From NCBI RefSeq assembly GCF_900130035.1, contig NZ_FQXQ01000001.1, positions 899,075-963,074 of the forward strand: 64,000 nucleotides of DNA. Direction: 5' to 3'. The notes under the pieces are model-generated. The model was not told the origin of the DNA. It did no database searches and worked only from the letters and a program-made list of their open reading frames with translations. Below are positions 17,753 to 27,361 of this stretch, piece after piece; within the stretch, counting starts at the first letter, position 1; every line of letters begins with the position of its first letter. The position numbers were made by a program, and so were the translations under genes. Source of the DNA: Wenyingzhuangia marina (GTDB lineage Bacteria > Bacteroidota > Bacteroidia > Flavobacteriales > Flavobacteriaceae).

Positions 17753-18400
17753 TTAAAGCTTCTTTTTTGTTAAAATATCTAAAAATTCTTGTCTAGGAAT
17801 TTCATAGGCTCCTAAACTTTCTAAATGCTCATTGTGTACTTGGCAATCTAACAAATCATAGTTGTTTTCAACTAAATAATTATTCAACCAGGCAAAAGCA
17901 ATTTTAGAGGCGTTACTTACTTTGCTAAACATGCTTTCTCCACAAAAAACATGTTGTTGATCTATACCATACAAACCACCAACCAATTCATCATTGTGCC
18001 AAACTTCTATGGATTTTGCAACTCCTAATTCGTGAAGTTTAATATAAGCTTGCTGCATGTCATCGGTAATCCATGTACCCAAACCATCGTCCCTATTAAT
18101 GGTTTTACAGTTATAAATCACTTCTTTAAAATGTTGATTAAAAGTAACCGTAAAGGTATTTTTTTTGAGGAGTTGTTTTAAGCTTTTTGAGGGTTTGTAA
18201 TGTCTTGGATCTAAAACCATTCTCCATGCCGGACTGTACCAAATAATAGGTTCACCATCGGAATACCAAGGAAAAATTCCTTTTTGATAAGCTGCCAATA
18301 AACGTTCTGTAGATAAATCTCCGCCAATGGCAAGAACATCATCTTCGTTGGCCAGAGTTGGATTTGGAAACTCTATTGAATTTGGATCTAATAAATACAT
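17753..18400 (-). CDS. aat: Leucyl/phenylalanyl-tRNA--protein transferase
   Basis: 215 aa. Characteristic segments are FPNPTLANEDDVLAIGGDLS, ERLLAAYQKGIFPWYSDG, IIWYSPAWRMVL and VGGLYGIDQQHVFCGESMFS. The enzyme adds Leu or Phe to proteins with N-terminal Lys or Arg and so marks them for ClpS/ClpAP degradation. Monocistronic, between the DUF3127 terminator and the mazG-like promoter. Confidence 0.96.
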   Translation of the reverse strand: MYLLDPNSIEFPNPTLANEDDVLAIGGDLSTERLLAAYQKGIFPWYSDGEPIIWYSPAWRMVLDPRHYKPSKSLKQLLKKNTFTVTFNQHFKEVIYNCKTINRDDGLGTWITDDMQQAYIKLHELGVAKSIEVWHNDELVGGLYGIDQQHVFCGESMFSKVSNASKIAFAWLNNYLVENNYDLLDCQVHNEHLESLGAYEIPRQEFLDILTKKKL

Positions 18401-18417
18401 GAAATTGGTTTAATGCA

Positions 18418-18448
18418 AAAACGCTTTCAAGTTTATTGAAAGCGTTTT
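18418..18448 (-). terminator. Terminator after the DUF3127 gene
   Basis: AAAACGCTTTCAA / TTGAAAGCGTTTT with a GTTTA loop, 23 nt downstream of the stop on the minus strand. Confidence 0.85.
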
Positions 18449-18470
18449 AAATATTGTTGGGATGATTTTC

Positions 18471-18842
18471 TTAGAAAGGTAAATCATCTGGTTCTTCGTT
18501 TTGAGCAATTGAAGTTGTTTCAAAAGTTGCTGGCGCTTCTCCTCCTTGTGCAGCAGGTGCAGTTGCTTCAATTCTCCAACCTGTAATAGAGTTAAAGTAT
18601 TTAGCTTCTCCTTGTGGGTTAATCCACTCACGACCTCTTAAATTAATAGAAATTGTTACATCTTGTCCTACTTTGTAAGCATCTAAAATATCTACTTTAT
18701 CTTGTACAAACTCAATCATTAACATTTGTGGATACTGCTCATCAGTAGTAATAACTACTTCTCTTTTTCTAAATCCGCTCGCTCCAAATGTTTGCGTGTC
18801 GTTAATCAATTTAATTTTTCCTGATACTTGCATGTTCTTCAT
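18471..18842 (-). CDS. DUF3127 protein, SSB-like (OB fold with acidic C-terminal tip)
   Basis: 123 aa. Residues about 4-97 match DUF3127 (TFGASGFRKREVVITTDEQYPQ, then ISINLRGREWINPQGE and YFNSITGWRIE). A short Ala/Thr/Glu-rich tail follows, ending EEPDDLPF. That tip closely resembles the C-terminal DDDIPF of bacterial SSB, which recruits replication and repair proteins. It probably binds single-stranded nucleic acid; this is inferred. The start could also be the internal ATG at 18833. A possible -7 element (TATTTTTG, minus, 18865-18858) precedes it. Monocistronic. Confidence 0.82.
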   Translation of the reverse strand: MKNMQVSGKIKLINDTQTFGASGFRKREVVITTDEQYPQMLMIEFVQDKVDILDAYKVGQDVTISINLRGREWINPQGEAKYFNSITGWRIEATAPAAQGGEAPATFETTSIAQNEEPDDLPF

Positions 18843-18916
18843 TTATTTATTGAAAATCAAAAATAAATAGATTGTTAAGAAACTAGAATAGAAACCGTTT
18901 AAACTTATTAACAAAT

Positions 18917-19945
18917 CTAAATAATTGTTGATAACACTTTGTAGGTGATGGCTTTAGGACTAATGGTTTCCATGACGTTTTCGTAGCCTGGAATTATTTT
19001 ATTTCCGTAGACGGAAGTAGGGAGTAGTGGGAATTTTTTTCGGTCTGCTGTTAAACAATTGATTTCTTGATGAAAAGGAGCAAAACCAGCATAAGGATGA
19101 GTTGCTCCCCATATGGTGATGGTGGGAACGCCATACATGGCAGAAAAATGCCCATTACCACTATCCATACTTATCATTGCAGATAGGTTGCTAATAATGG
19201 CAAGCTCTTGTTTTAATTTAATTTTTCCAGCTACAGAAAATGTATTGCTGTGTTTTTTGGTAAGCTGATCTAAGGCTATAATTTCTTGTTGACCACCTCC
19301 AAATAATAAAATTTTATGTTGTTTACTCAAATATTCTATCACTTGTTCCATCAATTCTAATGGGTATTTTTTTCCCTCGTGAGCCGCAAAAGGAGCAATT
19401 CCAATTATTTTTTCATCAGGTTGATAATTGAATAAAGTTTTTAAATCATCTGTTAAAACTTCTTTTGTTTTTAACGATGGTTTTTCTAAATCAACAGAAA
19501 TACCCAAAAGAGCAAACACGTCTGCATAACGTTGATGGGTAGTTGTTAAAGGTTTAAAAACTTTGTTTTTTAAAGAGGTTAGGGCTTTTTTTTCTGCTCT
19601 TCCTTTGTTAATAAATGCTACCTTGGTTCCGTCTAGCTTAAGTAGAGTTCTTAAAATTTTAGAACGTAATACATTGTGTAAATCTGCAACGGCATCAAAT
19701 TTTAAGAGTTTTAATTCTTTGTAAAGTTTGTAAATTCCTTTAAATCCCCTGTGTTTTCCTTTTACATCGGCTGTAAAAAAAGTTACTTGTTCAAGATCAT
19801 CAAAAAGAGGTTTTAAAAATCCTTTAGAAACTAAGGTGATTTTAATATTTGGATGTTGAGCAATTAGGGTTTTAATCACAGGCACCGTCATGGCAACATC
19901 TCCCATCGCAGACATTCTAATGACTAAAATATGTTTTTGATCCAT
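18917..19945 (-). CDS. Glycosyltransferase family 9 (heptosyltransferase-like)
   Basis: 342 aa. The N-terminal RMSAMGDVAMTVPVI and the C-terminal SMDSGNGHFSAMYGVPTITIWGATHP are diagnostic of GT9/ADP-heptose:LPS heptosyltransferases, and IIGIAPFAAHEGKKYP lies in the nucleotide-sugar domain. It is likely to extend the LPS core at the cytoplasmic side of the inner membrane. It lies 47 nt downstream of the NlpC/P60 lipoprotein gene, so both belong to envelope biogenesis. Confidence 0.92.
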   Translation of the reverse strand: MDQKHILVIRMSAMGDVAMTVPVIKTLIAQHPNIKITLVSKGFLKPLFDDLEQVTFFTADVKGKHRGFKGIYKLYKELKLLKFDAVADLHNVLRSKILRTLLKLDGTKVAFINKGRAEKKALTSLKNKVFKPLTTTHQRYADVFALLGISVDLEKPSLKTKEVLTDDLKTLFNYQPDEKIIGIAPFAAHEGKKYPLELMEQVIEYLSKQHKILLFGGGQQEIIALDQLTKKHSNTFSVAGKIKLKQELAIISNLSAMISMDSGNGHFSAMYGVPTITIWGATHPYAGFAPFHQEINCLTADRKKFPLLPTSVYGNKIIPGYENVMETISPKAITYKVLSTII

Positions 19946-19992
19946 AGCGTATAAATGGTAACTTTTTAGTTGAAGATAGTAAATTAAATTTT

Positions 19993-20919
19993 TTATAAAA
20001 TCAATAAGGTCATCCCTACGTTAATTTTGTCAGAGGTTAAATTGTTAATTTCTTTAATACTATTCACAGTGGTGTTATGGTTTTTAGCAATTAGAGATAA
20101 AGAATCTCCTCTTTTTACAATGTAAGATAATGGAATATCATCTATAATTTTAGTGGCTATTTTTAAAACCATTCCTATTTTAAGGTTGTCGGAAGTTAAT
20201 TGGTTTGTTGTTTTAATTTCTGTAACTGTTTTGTTGTAATGTTGGGCAATATTGTATAGGTTGTCTCCCTTTTTTACAATGTAGGTGATTTCTGATTTAA
20301 TAGCATGAGACTCATTGTTTAAAATACTATCACTCAGAACAACAGGAGTCGAAATAATATTTTTGTCAAAAAATTTAAGATCAGATATTTCATCAATAAT
20401 TCTAGAACCACTTACATAAGCTTTGTTCCAATATTTTTCATTAATAGAAGAAATAATCACTCCTTCTGATGAGGAATGAATAAATTGAAGATCATTTATA
20501 GTTTTATCAACCACAATTCCTACATGACTTACTCGGTTTAATCCCATGGTTCTAAAAAAAACAAGGTCTCCTTTTGCTAAATTTTCAAAGGTAATTTGTT
20601 TACCCACTTTGGATTGTTGAAAAGAACTTCTAGGGAGGATTATATTATTTTCTTTAAAAGTAGTGAGTACAAAACCAGAACAATCCATACCATAAATGTC
20701 TGTTCCTCCTGGTCTATATTTGATGCCTTTATATTTTAAGGCTGTTTGAATAATTTTATCCGCAATTTTTTCATTTTTATAAATGGCTCCTATTTCAGAA
20801 GTTACGTTCTTTGTTTCTTCATGATTCTCTTTTTTACCTTGAATGTAATAAAGAGAATCACAAGAAATTAAGAGTAAAAATGTAGGTCCTAAAAAAAAGG
20901 ATAAATTATTTTTTTTCAT
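19993..20919 (-). CDS. NlpC/P60 peptidoglycan hydrolase lipoprotein with two LysM domains
   Basis: 308 aa from the chosen ATG. The lipobox is LLIS-C20, so the protein is a lipoprotein. The NlpC/P60 domain (about residues 55-165) has the catalytic triad C80 (GMDCSGF), H132 (SHVGIV) and H148 (FIHSS). Two LysM peptidoglycan-binding repeats follow (YIVKKGDNLYNIA and YIVKRGDSLSLIA). It should cleave a stem-peptide bond, D-Glu-mDAP in the related enzymes. The start at 20919 was preferred to an in-frame upstream Met at 20979 because it gives a clean lipoprotein signal and avoids overlap with the divergent gene. Confidence 0.93.
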   Translation of the reverse strand: MKKNNLSFFLGPTFLLLISCDSLYYIQGKKENHEETKNVTSEIGAIYKNEKIADKIIQTALKYKGIKYRPGGTDIYGMDCSGFVLTTFKENNIILPRSSFQQSKVGKQITFENLAKGDLVFFRTMGLNRVSHVGIVVDKTINDLQFIHSSSEGVIISSINEKYWNKAYVSGSRIIDEISDLKFFDKNIISTPVVLSDSILNNESHAIKSEITYIVKKGDNLYNIAQHYNKTVTEIKTTNQLTSDNLKIGMVLKIATKIIDDIPLSYIVKRGDSLSLIAKNHNTTVNSIKEINNLTSDKINVGMTLLIL

Positions 20920-20971
20920 GACTGCTAAAATAGATATTCTACGGATATTTGAATGATAAAAAAATAACACA

Positions 20972-21883
20972 ATGAGCAAAAGAAATTTAGCTTTATTAGC
21001 CGTTTTTAGTACAGCTGTTTTTTATGGAATTAATTACACGTTGGTAAAAAGGGTAATGCCAAATTATTTAAGTCCTTATGCTTTGGTTTGGGTAAGGATT
21101 TGTGGAGCTACGATATTGTTTTGGATTACATCCTTTATGATAAAATCATCAGAATTAGAAAAAAAAGATTTTCCAAAAGTAGCATTGCTTTCTATTGTTG
21201 CCATTGTTATTAATATTTTGTCTTTTTTTAAAGGTCTTAGTTTAACAACTCCTATTAATGCATCTGTTATTATGGTAACCACACCTATTTTGGTGTTTGT
21301 GTTTTCCTTAATTATTTTAAAAGAAAAATTAGAGTTAAAACGTGGTTTAGGAATTATTATTGGATTGTTGGGAGCTTTTTTGTTAACTACTGCTGATAAA
21401 AAAGTGGCAGAGAATGCCGTAAATATTCCATTGGGAAATTTATTGGTATTTGTAAATGCATCTGGCTATGCTTTGTACTTAATTTTAACAAAACAAATGA
21501 TTGAAAAATATCATCCTATTACTTTTATAAAATGGTTGTATACTTTTGGTTTGTTGTTTATGACTCCTTTTATTTTTAATGAAGTGTTGGTGGTAGAGTG
21601 GCAAAAAATACCTTTCAATATTTATTTAATTATTGCTTATGTAGTGGTGTTTGCAACTTATTGCAATTTCTTATTTAATCTTTATGGTTTAAAACAATTA
21701 AAACCAACCACGGTAAGCGCTTTTATTTATACCCAACCTGTAATAGCAAGTTTGTTTGCTTTATTAGTTGGGAGTGATGAGCTTTCTTGGGTAAAAATAG
21801 CTTCTACTTTGCTTATTTTTATAGGGGTTTATTTGGTAACCTTAAAGCCTAATGAGGTTAAGAATAAAGTTACTGCTAACTAG
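20972..21883 (+). CDS. EamA/DMT-family transporter
   Basis: 303 aa with ten predicted membrane helices in two EamA repeats (starting near AVFYGINYTLVKRVMP and near NASGYALYLILTKQM). Members export or import small metabolites; the substrate is not predictable. The C-terminus is basic/polar (KPNEVKNKV). It is divergent from the NlpC/P60 gene, with 52 nt between starts, and 53 nt before yicC. Confidence 0.92.
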   Translation: MSKRNLALLAVFSTAVFYGINYTLVKRVMPNYLSPYALVWVRICGATILFWITSFMIKSSELEKKDFPKVALLSIVAIVINILSFFKGLSLTTPINASVIMVTTPILVFVFSLIILKEKLELKRGLGIIIGLLGAFLLTTADKKVAENAVNIPLGNLLVFVNASGYALYLILTKQMIEKYHPITFIKWLYTFGLLFMTPFIFNEVLVVEWQKIPFNIYLIIAYVVVFATYCNFLFNLYGLKQLKPTTVSAFIYTQPVIASLFALLVGSDELSWVKIASTLLIFIGVYLVTLKPNEVKNKVTAN

Positions 21884-21936
21884 AGAAGTCTATCCAATGT
21901 AAAATCCGTATTTTTACAGCCAAATTTTTTGGATAC

Positions 21937-22794
21937 ATGATACAGTCAATGACAGGATATGGGAAAGCAATTGTTCAATTGCCTACCAAAAAGGTTACTA
22001 TAGAAATTAAATCTTTAAACAGTAAACTGTTAGATTTAAACGTTCGTATACCTCAATACTACAAAGAAAAAGAAATTGATGTTCGTAAAACCATTGCCAA
22101 TACAGTGGTTAGAGGGAAAGTTGATTTTTCTATTTATGTAGAAATGACTGCCGAGGTTTCTCAAACCAAAGTAAATGTAAATGTAGTGGCTGATTATATG
22201 AATCAGTTAAAACAAATTGCTACAGGTACGGATGTTGAGTTGTTAGATATGGCGATGAGATTACCAGATACTTTAAAAACAGAACGTGAAGAGTTAGATC
22301 CTGCAGAATGGGCTTTGATAGAAAAAGGTGTAGATGAAGCCATTGCTGCTTTGGTGCAATTCCGTAAAGACGAAGCCAAATCTTTAGAAGTAGATTTTAG
22401 AGAACGCATTCAAAATATTCAAGATTTATCTAAAGAAGTAGATCAGCATGATGATGATAGGATGGTAGCAGTAAAAGAAAAATTACGCAAGGCTATTGAT
22501 GATTTAGAAGTAAAAGTAGATGAAAATAGATTTGAACAAGAATTAATTTATTATCTAGAAAAATTAGATATCAATGAAGAAAAAGTTCGTTTGGCCAATC
22601 ACTTAGAATATTTCTTAAAAGAATTAAACAATGAAGTTTCTGATGGTAAAAAATTAGGATTTATTGTTCAAGAAATAGGAAGGGAAATCAATACTACAGG
22701 TTCAAAATCTAATTATGCACCTATGCAACAAGTAGTGGTGCAAATGAAGAACGAATTAGAAAAAATTAAAGAACAAATATTAAACGTTTTGTAA
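21937..22794 (+). CDS. yicC: YicC/YloC-family endoribonuclease
   Basis: 285 aa. It starts with the signature MIQSMTGYGKA and ends with the conserved GKKLGFIVQEIGREINTTGSKSN block. YicC homologues are reported as endoribonucleases that affect sRNA and mRNA decay. The gene sits directly before gmk (1 nt gap), the same neighbourhood as in many other bacteria, and heads the yicC-gmk-DUF3050-nadD operon. Confidence 0.95.
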   Translation: MIQSMTGYGKAIVQLPTKKVTIEIKSLNSKLLDLNVRIPQYYKEKEIDVRKTIANTVVRGKVDFSIYVEMTAEVSQTKVNVNVVADYMNQLKQIATGTDVELLDMAMRLPDTLKTEREELDPAEWALIEKGVDEAIAALVQFRKDEAKSLEVDFRERIQNIQDLSKEVDQHDDDRMVAVKEKLRKAIDDLEVKVDENRFEQELIYYLEKLDINEEKVRLANHLEYFLKELNNEVSDGKKLGFIVQEIGREINTTGSKSNYAPMQQVVVQMKNELEKIKEQILNVL

Positions 22795-22795
22795 C

Positions 22796-23371
22796 ATGGC
22801 CTCAGGAAAATTAATTGTGTTTTCTGCACCATCGGGTTCTGGAAAAACCACCATTGTTAGACATTTGTTGTCAGAAACAGATTTGCCTTTAGACTTTTCT
22901 ATTTCGGCAGCTTCTCGTGAACCTAGAGTTGGAGAAATAAACGGAAAAGATTATTATTTTTTATCTGCCGAGGAGTTTAAAAATAAAGTGGATCAAGATG
23001 CGTTTTTGGAGTGGGAAGAGGTTTATAAAGACAACTTTTACGGAACTTTAAAATCTGAAATTACTCGTATTTGGGCAGAAGGGAAACACGTAATTTTTGA
23101 TATTGATGTGGTTGGAGGGTTAAATATTAAAAAACAATTCCCAGAGGAAACTTTGGCTATTTTTGTACAACCCCCTTCTATTGAAGAAATGGAACGAAGA
23201 TTGCGAGGTAGAGCTACAGAAACCGAAGAAAAAATTAAAATGCGTGTGGCCAAGGCAGAACAAGAAATGGATTTTGCTAAAAAGTTTGATACGGTTTTAA
23301 TTAATAATGATTTATCAGTAGCAAAAGAAGATGCTTATCAAATAGTGTCATCATTTATAAATAAGAAATAG
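22796..23371 (+). CDS. gmk: Guanylate kinase
   Basis: 191 aa. P-loop APSGSGKTT (11-19), the GMP-binding [18 protein letters not shown] segment, [14 protein letters not shown] and the arginine-rich lid RRLRGRATE. It phosphorylates GMP or dGMP with ATP. Second gene in the operon, coupled to yicC. Confidence 0.97.
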   Translation: MASGKLIVFSAPSGSGKTTIVRHLLSETDLPLDFSISAASREPRVGEINGKDYYFLSAEEFKNKVDQDAFLEWEEVYKDNFYGTLKSEITRIWAEGKHVIFDIDVVGGLNIKKQFPEETLAIFVQPPSIEEMERRLRGRATETEEKIKMRVAKAEQEMDFAKKFDTVLINNDLSVAKEDAYQIVSSFINKK

Positions 23372-23375
23372 AAAG

Positions 23376-24140
23376 ATGAAGATTGAAGATGTTCAAGAAA
23401 GAATACATTCAGCAATTAATAAGCTGAATTCTCATGATTTATATAAAGACTTAAATAGTATTCAAGACATCAAACAATTTATGGAAAGCCATGTGTTTGC
23501 TGTGTGGGATTTTATGTCTTTGTTAAAGAACTTACAGATACAATTAACCTGTGTTTCTAAAGTTTGGATTCCTGTAGAAAATCCTGTAACTGCTAGATTT
23601 ATCAATGAAATTGTGCATGGAGAAGAAACAGATGTAAATGAGTTGGGAGTGCCTATGAGTCATTTTGAAATGTACTTAGAGGCTATGAAAGAGGTTGGAG
23701 CTAGTACAGCAAAAATCGATTTGTTTATCAACTTAATCAAACAAGGAGTTCCAGTTTTAGATGCTTTAAAAGAAGTTGAGGTTTCTGAAGCTGTATATGA
23801 TTTTGTGTCTTATACTTTTGAGATTATCGACAGAGGAAATGTACATGAAATTGCTGCTGCGTTTACCTTTGGTAGAGAAGATGTAATTCCTGAAATGTTT
23901 TTAGAAATTGTAAAAGAGACAAAAAAACAAAATCAAGACAAAGCCTATACTAAATTATTGTATTATTTAGAAAGACATATTGAGTTGGATGGTGATGAAC
24001 ACGGTCCTTTATCATTAAGAATGATAGAAGAGTTGTGTGGAGCAGATGAACAAAAATGGCAAGAAGTGTTAGCGGTTTCTGAGCAAGCTATTGAAAAAAG
24101 AATAGGACTTTGGTCTGGAATTCAATTAGAGTTGGTTTAG
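23376..24140 (+). CDS. DUF3050 protein (heme-oxygenase-like fold)
   Basis: 254 aa. The N-terminal [33 protein letters not shown] block with its His and Trp residues, then [21 protein letters not shown], is typical of DUF3050. Related folds bind heme or a di-metal centre; the conserved His in [10 protein letters not shown] and the E-x-x-HGE near residue 80 would be ligands, by inference. It sits between gmk and nadD with 4- and 1-nt gaps, so it is co-transcribed. Biochemical role unknown. Confidence 0.88.
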   Translation: MKIEDVQERIHSAINKLNSHDLYKDLNSIQDIKQFMESHVFAVWDFMSLLKNLQIQLTCVSKVWIPVENPVTARFINEIVHGEETDVNELGVPMSHFEMYLEAMKEVGASTAKIDLFINLIKQGVPVLDALKEVEVSEAVYDFVSYTFEIIDRGNVHEIAAAFTFGREDVIPEMFLEIVKETKKQNQDKAYTKLLYYLERHIELDGDEHGPLSLRMIEELCGADEQKWQEVLAVSEQAIEKRIGLWSGIQLELV

Positions 24141-24141
24141 C

Positions 24142-24720
24142 ATGAAAGTAGGTTTGTATTTTGGAACTTTTAATCCTGTACATGTGGGGCATGTTATTTT
24201 AGCCAATCATATGTTGCATTATACAAACATGGATGAGGTTTGGATGGTGGTTACGCCACACAATCCTCATAAGAAAAAAAGCACACTTTTAGAAAATCAC
24301 CATCGATTAGAAATGGTGTATAAAGCTACTGAAGATTATGATCATGTTCATCCAAGTGATATTGAATTTAAGCTGAAACAGCCTAACTATACAATTGATA
24401 CTCTGGTGCATATTTCAGAAAAATTTCCAACGCATGAATTTGCGATTATTATGGGAGAAGACAATTTAAAATCTTTTCATAAGTGGAAAAATTATGAAGT
24501 AATTTTAGAAGATTACGAAGTATTTGTGTATCCTAGAATTACCCAGAAGAAGCAAGAAAATAATTTAGAAAATCATCCAAAAATACATTTTGTAGAAGCT
24601 CCTATTGTAGAAATTTCATCTACATTTATAAGAGATGCTATTAAAAATCAAAAAAGTGTTCAGCATTTATTAACACCTAAGGTTTGGGAGTATATAGATT
24701 TAATGAATTTTTATAAATAG
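24142..24720 (+). CDS. nadD: Nicotinate-nucleotide adenylyltransferase
   Basis: 192 aa. Nucleotidyltransferase motif GTFNPVHVGH (8-17; H14 and H17 make the HxGH-type site) and ISSTFIRDAI near the C-terminus. It makes deamido-NAD from nicotinate mononucleotide. Last gene of the yicC-gmk operon. The MVVTPHNPHKKK segment matches the nicotinate site. Confidence 0.96.
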   Translation: MKVGLYFGTFNPVHVGHVILANHMLHYTNMDEVWMVVTPHNPHKKKSTLLENHHRLEMVYKATEDYDHVHPSDIEFKLKQPNYTIDTLVHISEKFPTHEFAIIMGEDNLKSFHKWKNYEVILEDYEVFVYPRITQKKQENNLENHPKIHFVEAPIVEISSTFIRDAIKNQKSVQHLLTPKVWEYIDLMNFYK

Positions 24721-24731
24721 AAAGTAAACAA

Positions 24732-24739
24732 TACATTTG
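24732..24739 (+). promoter_or_regulatory. Possible promoter -7 element of the M23 peptidase gene
   Basis: TACATTTG matches TAnnTTTG, 48 nt before the ATG at 24787. The -33 box is not convincing. Confidence 0.35.
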
Positions 24740-24786
24740 TTAGTTGTGGTTTGGTTTTTGACCAATCATATAGCATTAAAAAATAA

Positions 24787-25824
24787 ATGGCAGAAAAAAG
24801 CAGACGTATTAAAAAGAAATGGGTTAAGAAATACCGTTTGGTGGTTTTAACTGAAGAATCTTTTGAAGAAAAGTTCTCTTTTAAATTAACACGTTTAAAT
24901 GTTTTTGTTTTTGGTGGGTTGTTTAGTGTGTTTTTAATTGCTTTTACAGCAGGATTAATTATTTACACACCTTTAAAAGAATACATTCCAGGCTTTGAAT
25001 CTCCCGATTTAAAAAAGAATGCCATCAGTTTAAATTTTCAGTTAGATTCTTTAGAGCAACAGATGCATGCTTTAGAATTGTATACAGAATCTATGAAACC
25101 TACTTTGTTGGGAGATAAAGCTATTGAAATGGATGTGTTGCCATTTGTAACTAAAGAAGGAGAATCGGTCTATCAATCTGGAATTATGAATAATGACTCC
25201 ATTCATCATAAGCTAGAAAAATTATATGGGTTGTTACAAGAAAAAAACAACACTATTGAAGCGCTTAGAACAAAGTACAAAGGAGTTAATTTTTCAGAAG
25301 ATTCTCTTCATGATCATGAAGTAGTGCTTCAAGAAAATCATTTAACGGAAGAAGAATTAGAATCTTTGGAATCTTCTATGTTAGATTCTGTGTTTAGAGA
25401 AAAAGTAGAAAGAGAGGAACGTTTCAGTATTTTTGGATATGAGTATAACAAAGCTGACCAAGTTTTTGTAACACCAATACAAGGAAACATTACAGACGAA
25501 TATAATGCTGTAGCGCATCATTTTGCTATAGATATTGCAGCAACAAAAGAAGCTCCTGTAAAATCAATTGCTGATGGAACAGTGGTTTTTGCAGAATGTT
25601 CTATAGAAACAGGTTTTGTGGTGATTATTGTGCATCAAGACAATTATGTATCGATATATAAACACAATTGTAGATTAAATGTGTCACAAGGTTCGTTGGT
25701 AAAAGCGGGTCAAGTAATTGCAAACGTTGGTTCAACAGGAGAGTTTAGTACAGGACCACATCTTCATTTTGAAATGTGGAAAGATGGGTATCCAGTAGAT
25801 CCAACTAATTTTATGAAATTTTAA
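24787..25824 (+). CDS. Membrane-anchored M23-family peptidase
   Basis: 345 aa. Cytoplasmic basic N-terminus, one membrane helix (about residues 38-61), a coiled-coil-like region (about 75-215) and a C-terminal LytM/M23 domain. The zinc site is complete: HFAID (H-x3-D) near residue 247 and GPHLHFEMW near residue 325. It should be an active endopeptidase or an activator of amidases during cell division. The next gene starts 2 nt after its stop. Confidence 0.93.
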   Translation: MAEKSRRIKKKWVKKYRLVVLTEESFEEKFSFKLTRLNVFVFGGLFSVFLIAFTAGLIIYTPLKEYIPGFESPDLKKNAISLNFQLDSLEQQMHALELYTESMKPTLLGDKAIEMDVLPFVTKEGESVYQSGIMNNDSIHHKLEKLYGLLQEKNNTIEALRTKYKGVNFSEDSLHDHEVVLQENHLTEEELESLESSMLDSVFREKVEREERFSIFGYEYNKADQVFVTPIQGNITDEYNAVAHHFAIDIAATKEAPVKSIADGTVVFAECSIETGFVVIIVHQDNYVSIYKHNCRLNVSQGSLVKAGQVIANVGSTGEFSTGPHLHFEMWKDGYPVDPTNFMKF

Positions 25825-25826
25825 GA

Positions 25827-27320
25827 ATGAGTATAAAATCAACATTAGCCTTGCCTTTTGCTAAGGTTATTCGCAAGCAAGTATATAAATGGGCAAATAA
25901 TCCTGTTGAGACACAGGAAAAAGTGTTTCAATATTTAATTAAAAATGCTAAAAATACGGCTTTTGGAAAAGATCATAATTTTGAGAAGATTAAAAATTAT
26001 GAAGATTTTAAAAAGTTAGTTCCTGTAAATGATTATGAGGGAATAAGAGCTTATGTAGATAGAATAGTTGAGGGAGAATCTGATGTTTTATGGAAAGGTC
26101 GTCCTTTGTATTACGCAAAAACATCAGGAACTACTTCCGGGGCAAAATATATTCCTATCACCAAAGAATCCATGCCTACGCACGTAAAAGCAGCTCGTAA
26201 TGCTTTATTGTTTTATATTACAGAAACAGGAGATGCGTCTTTTGTAGATGGTAAAATGATGTTTTTACAAGGAAGTCCAATTTTAAAAGATTTAAAAGGA
26301 GTAAAACTTGGTAGACTAAGTGGTATTGCTGCACATTATGTACCGGGTTATTTACAAAAAAATAGGTTGCCAAGTTGGGAAACCAATTGTATTGAAGATT
26401 GGGAAACTAAGGTTGATGCTGTAGTTGAAGAAACTGTAAAAGAAGATATGTCCGTAATTAGCGGAATACCATCTTGGGTACAAATGTACTTTGAAAAACT
26501 ACAAGAAAAGACAGGGAAAACAGTATCTGAGTTATTTCCTAAATTTAATTTCTTTGTATACGGAGGAGTTAATTTTGAGCCTTATAAGCATAAGTTTGAA
26601 AGTTTAATAGGTAAAAAAATTGATTACGTAGAATTATACCCTGCTTCCGAAGGTTTTATTGCTTATCAAGATTCTCAAACTGAAAAGGGAATGTTGTTGC
26701 AGTTAAACAGCGGTATTTTTTATGAGTTTATTCCTGCTGATAAATTTTACGAAGAGAATCCACCACGTTTGTCCATTGGAGAAGTAAAATTAGGTGTAAA
26801 TTATGTTATTATATTAAATACCACTGCTGGACTTTGGGGATATAATATTGGAGATACAGTTGAATTTACTACCCTAGCACCTTATAGAATTAAAGTTACA
26901 GGAAGAATTAAACATTTTATTTCTGCTTTTGGAGAACATGTAATTGCTAAAGAGGTAGAAAAAGCTTTAAACGATGCCATGGTAGGAACAAATGTGACAG
27001 TGAGCGAGTTTACGGTTGCACCACAAGTAACACCAGAAAGTGGATTGCCATATCATGAGTGGTTTATAGAATTTGTAGAAGAACCAGAAAATTTAGAAGC
27101 TTTTGCTGCTAAGATTGATAAATCCATGCAAGAGCAAAATATATATTATTTAGATTTAATCACTGGTAGTGTGTTAAGACCATTGGTAATTACTAAGGTT
27201 AAAAAAGGTGGTTTTCACGAATATATGAAGTCTATTGGTAAATTTGGAGGACAAAATAAAATTCCTCAACTATCTGATAACCGTAAAATTGCAGATGTAT
27301 TACAAAATTTTAAAGCATAA
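25827..27320 (+). CDS. GH3-family acyl-adenylate-forming enzyme
   Basis: 497 aa of the GH3 superfamily known from plant auxin-amino acid conjugases. The ATP-binding loop YAKTSGTTSGAKYIPIT lies near residues 93-109. VYGGVNFEPYK, YPASEGFIAYQD and GYNIGDTVEFT are further conserved positions. Plant enzymes adenylate a carboxylate and join it to an amino acid. The bacterial role is not known to me. Coupling to the M23 peptidase (2 nt) hints at an envelope or lipid substrate, but this is only context. Confidence 0.9.
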   Translation: MSIKSTLALPFAKVIRKQVYKWANNPVETQEKVFQYLIKNAKNTAFGKDHNFEKIKNYEDFKKLVPVNDYEGIRAYVDRIVEGESDVLWKGRPLYYAKTSGTTSGAKYIPITKESMPTHVKAARNALLFYITETGDASFVDGKMMFLQGSPILKDLKGVKLGRLSGIAAHYVPGYLQKNRLPSWETNCIEDWETKVDAVVEETVKEDMSVISGIPSWVQMYFEKLQEKTGKTVSELFPKFNFFVYGGVNFEPYKHKFESLIGKKIDYVELYPASEGFIAYQDSQTEKGMLLQLNSGIFYEFIPADKFYEENPPRLSIGEVKLGVNYVIILNTTAGLWGYNIGDTVEFTTLAPYRIKVTGRIKHFISAFGEHVIAKEVEKALNDAMVGTNVTVSEFTVAPQVTPESGLPYHEWFIEFVEEPENLEAFAAKIDKSMQEQNIYYLDLITGSVLRPLVITKVKKGGFHEYMKSIGKFGGQNKIPQLSDNRKIADVLQNFKA

Positions 27321-27361
27321 AACAATTAGCAAAAGCTGTCTAAAAAAAAAACTAGAAAAAC

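Noticed and set aside
18410..18631. 73-aa minus-strand frame overlapping the DUF3127 gene and its terminator
   Set aside because: It is in another frame of the same strand, crosses the terminator hairpin and has low-complexity Leu/Gln/Lys content.
20920..20979. Longer start for the NlpC/P60 lipoprotein
   Set aside because: The extra 20 residues disrupt a normal lipoprotein signal and overlap the divergent transporter gene.
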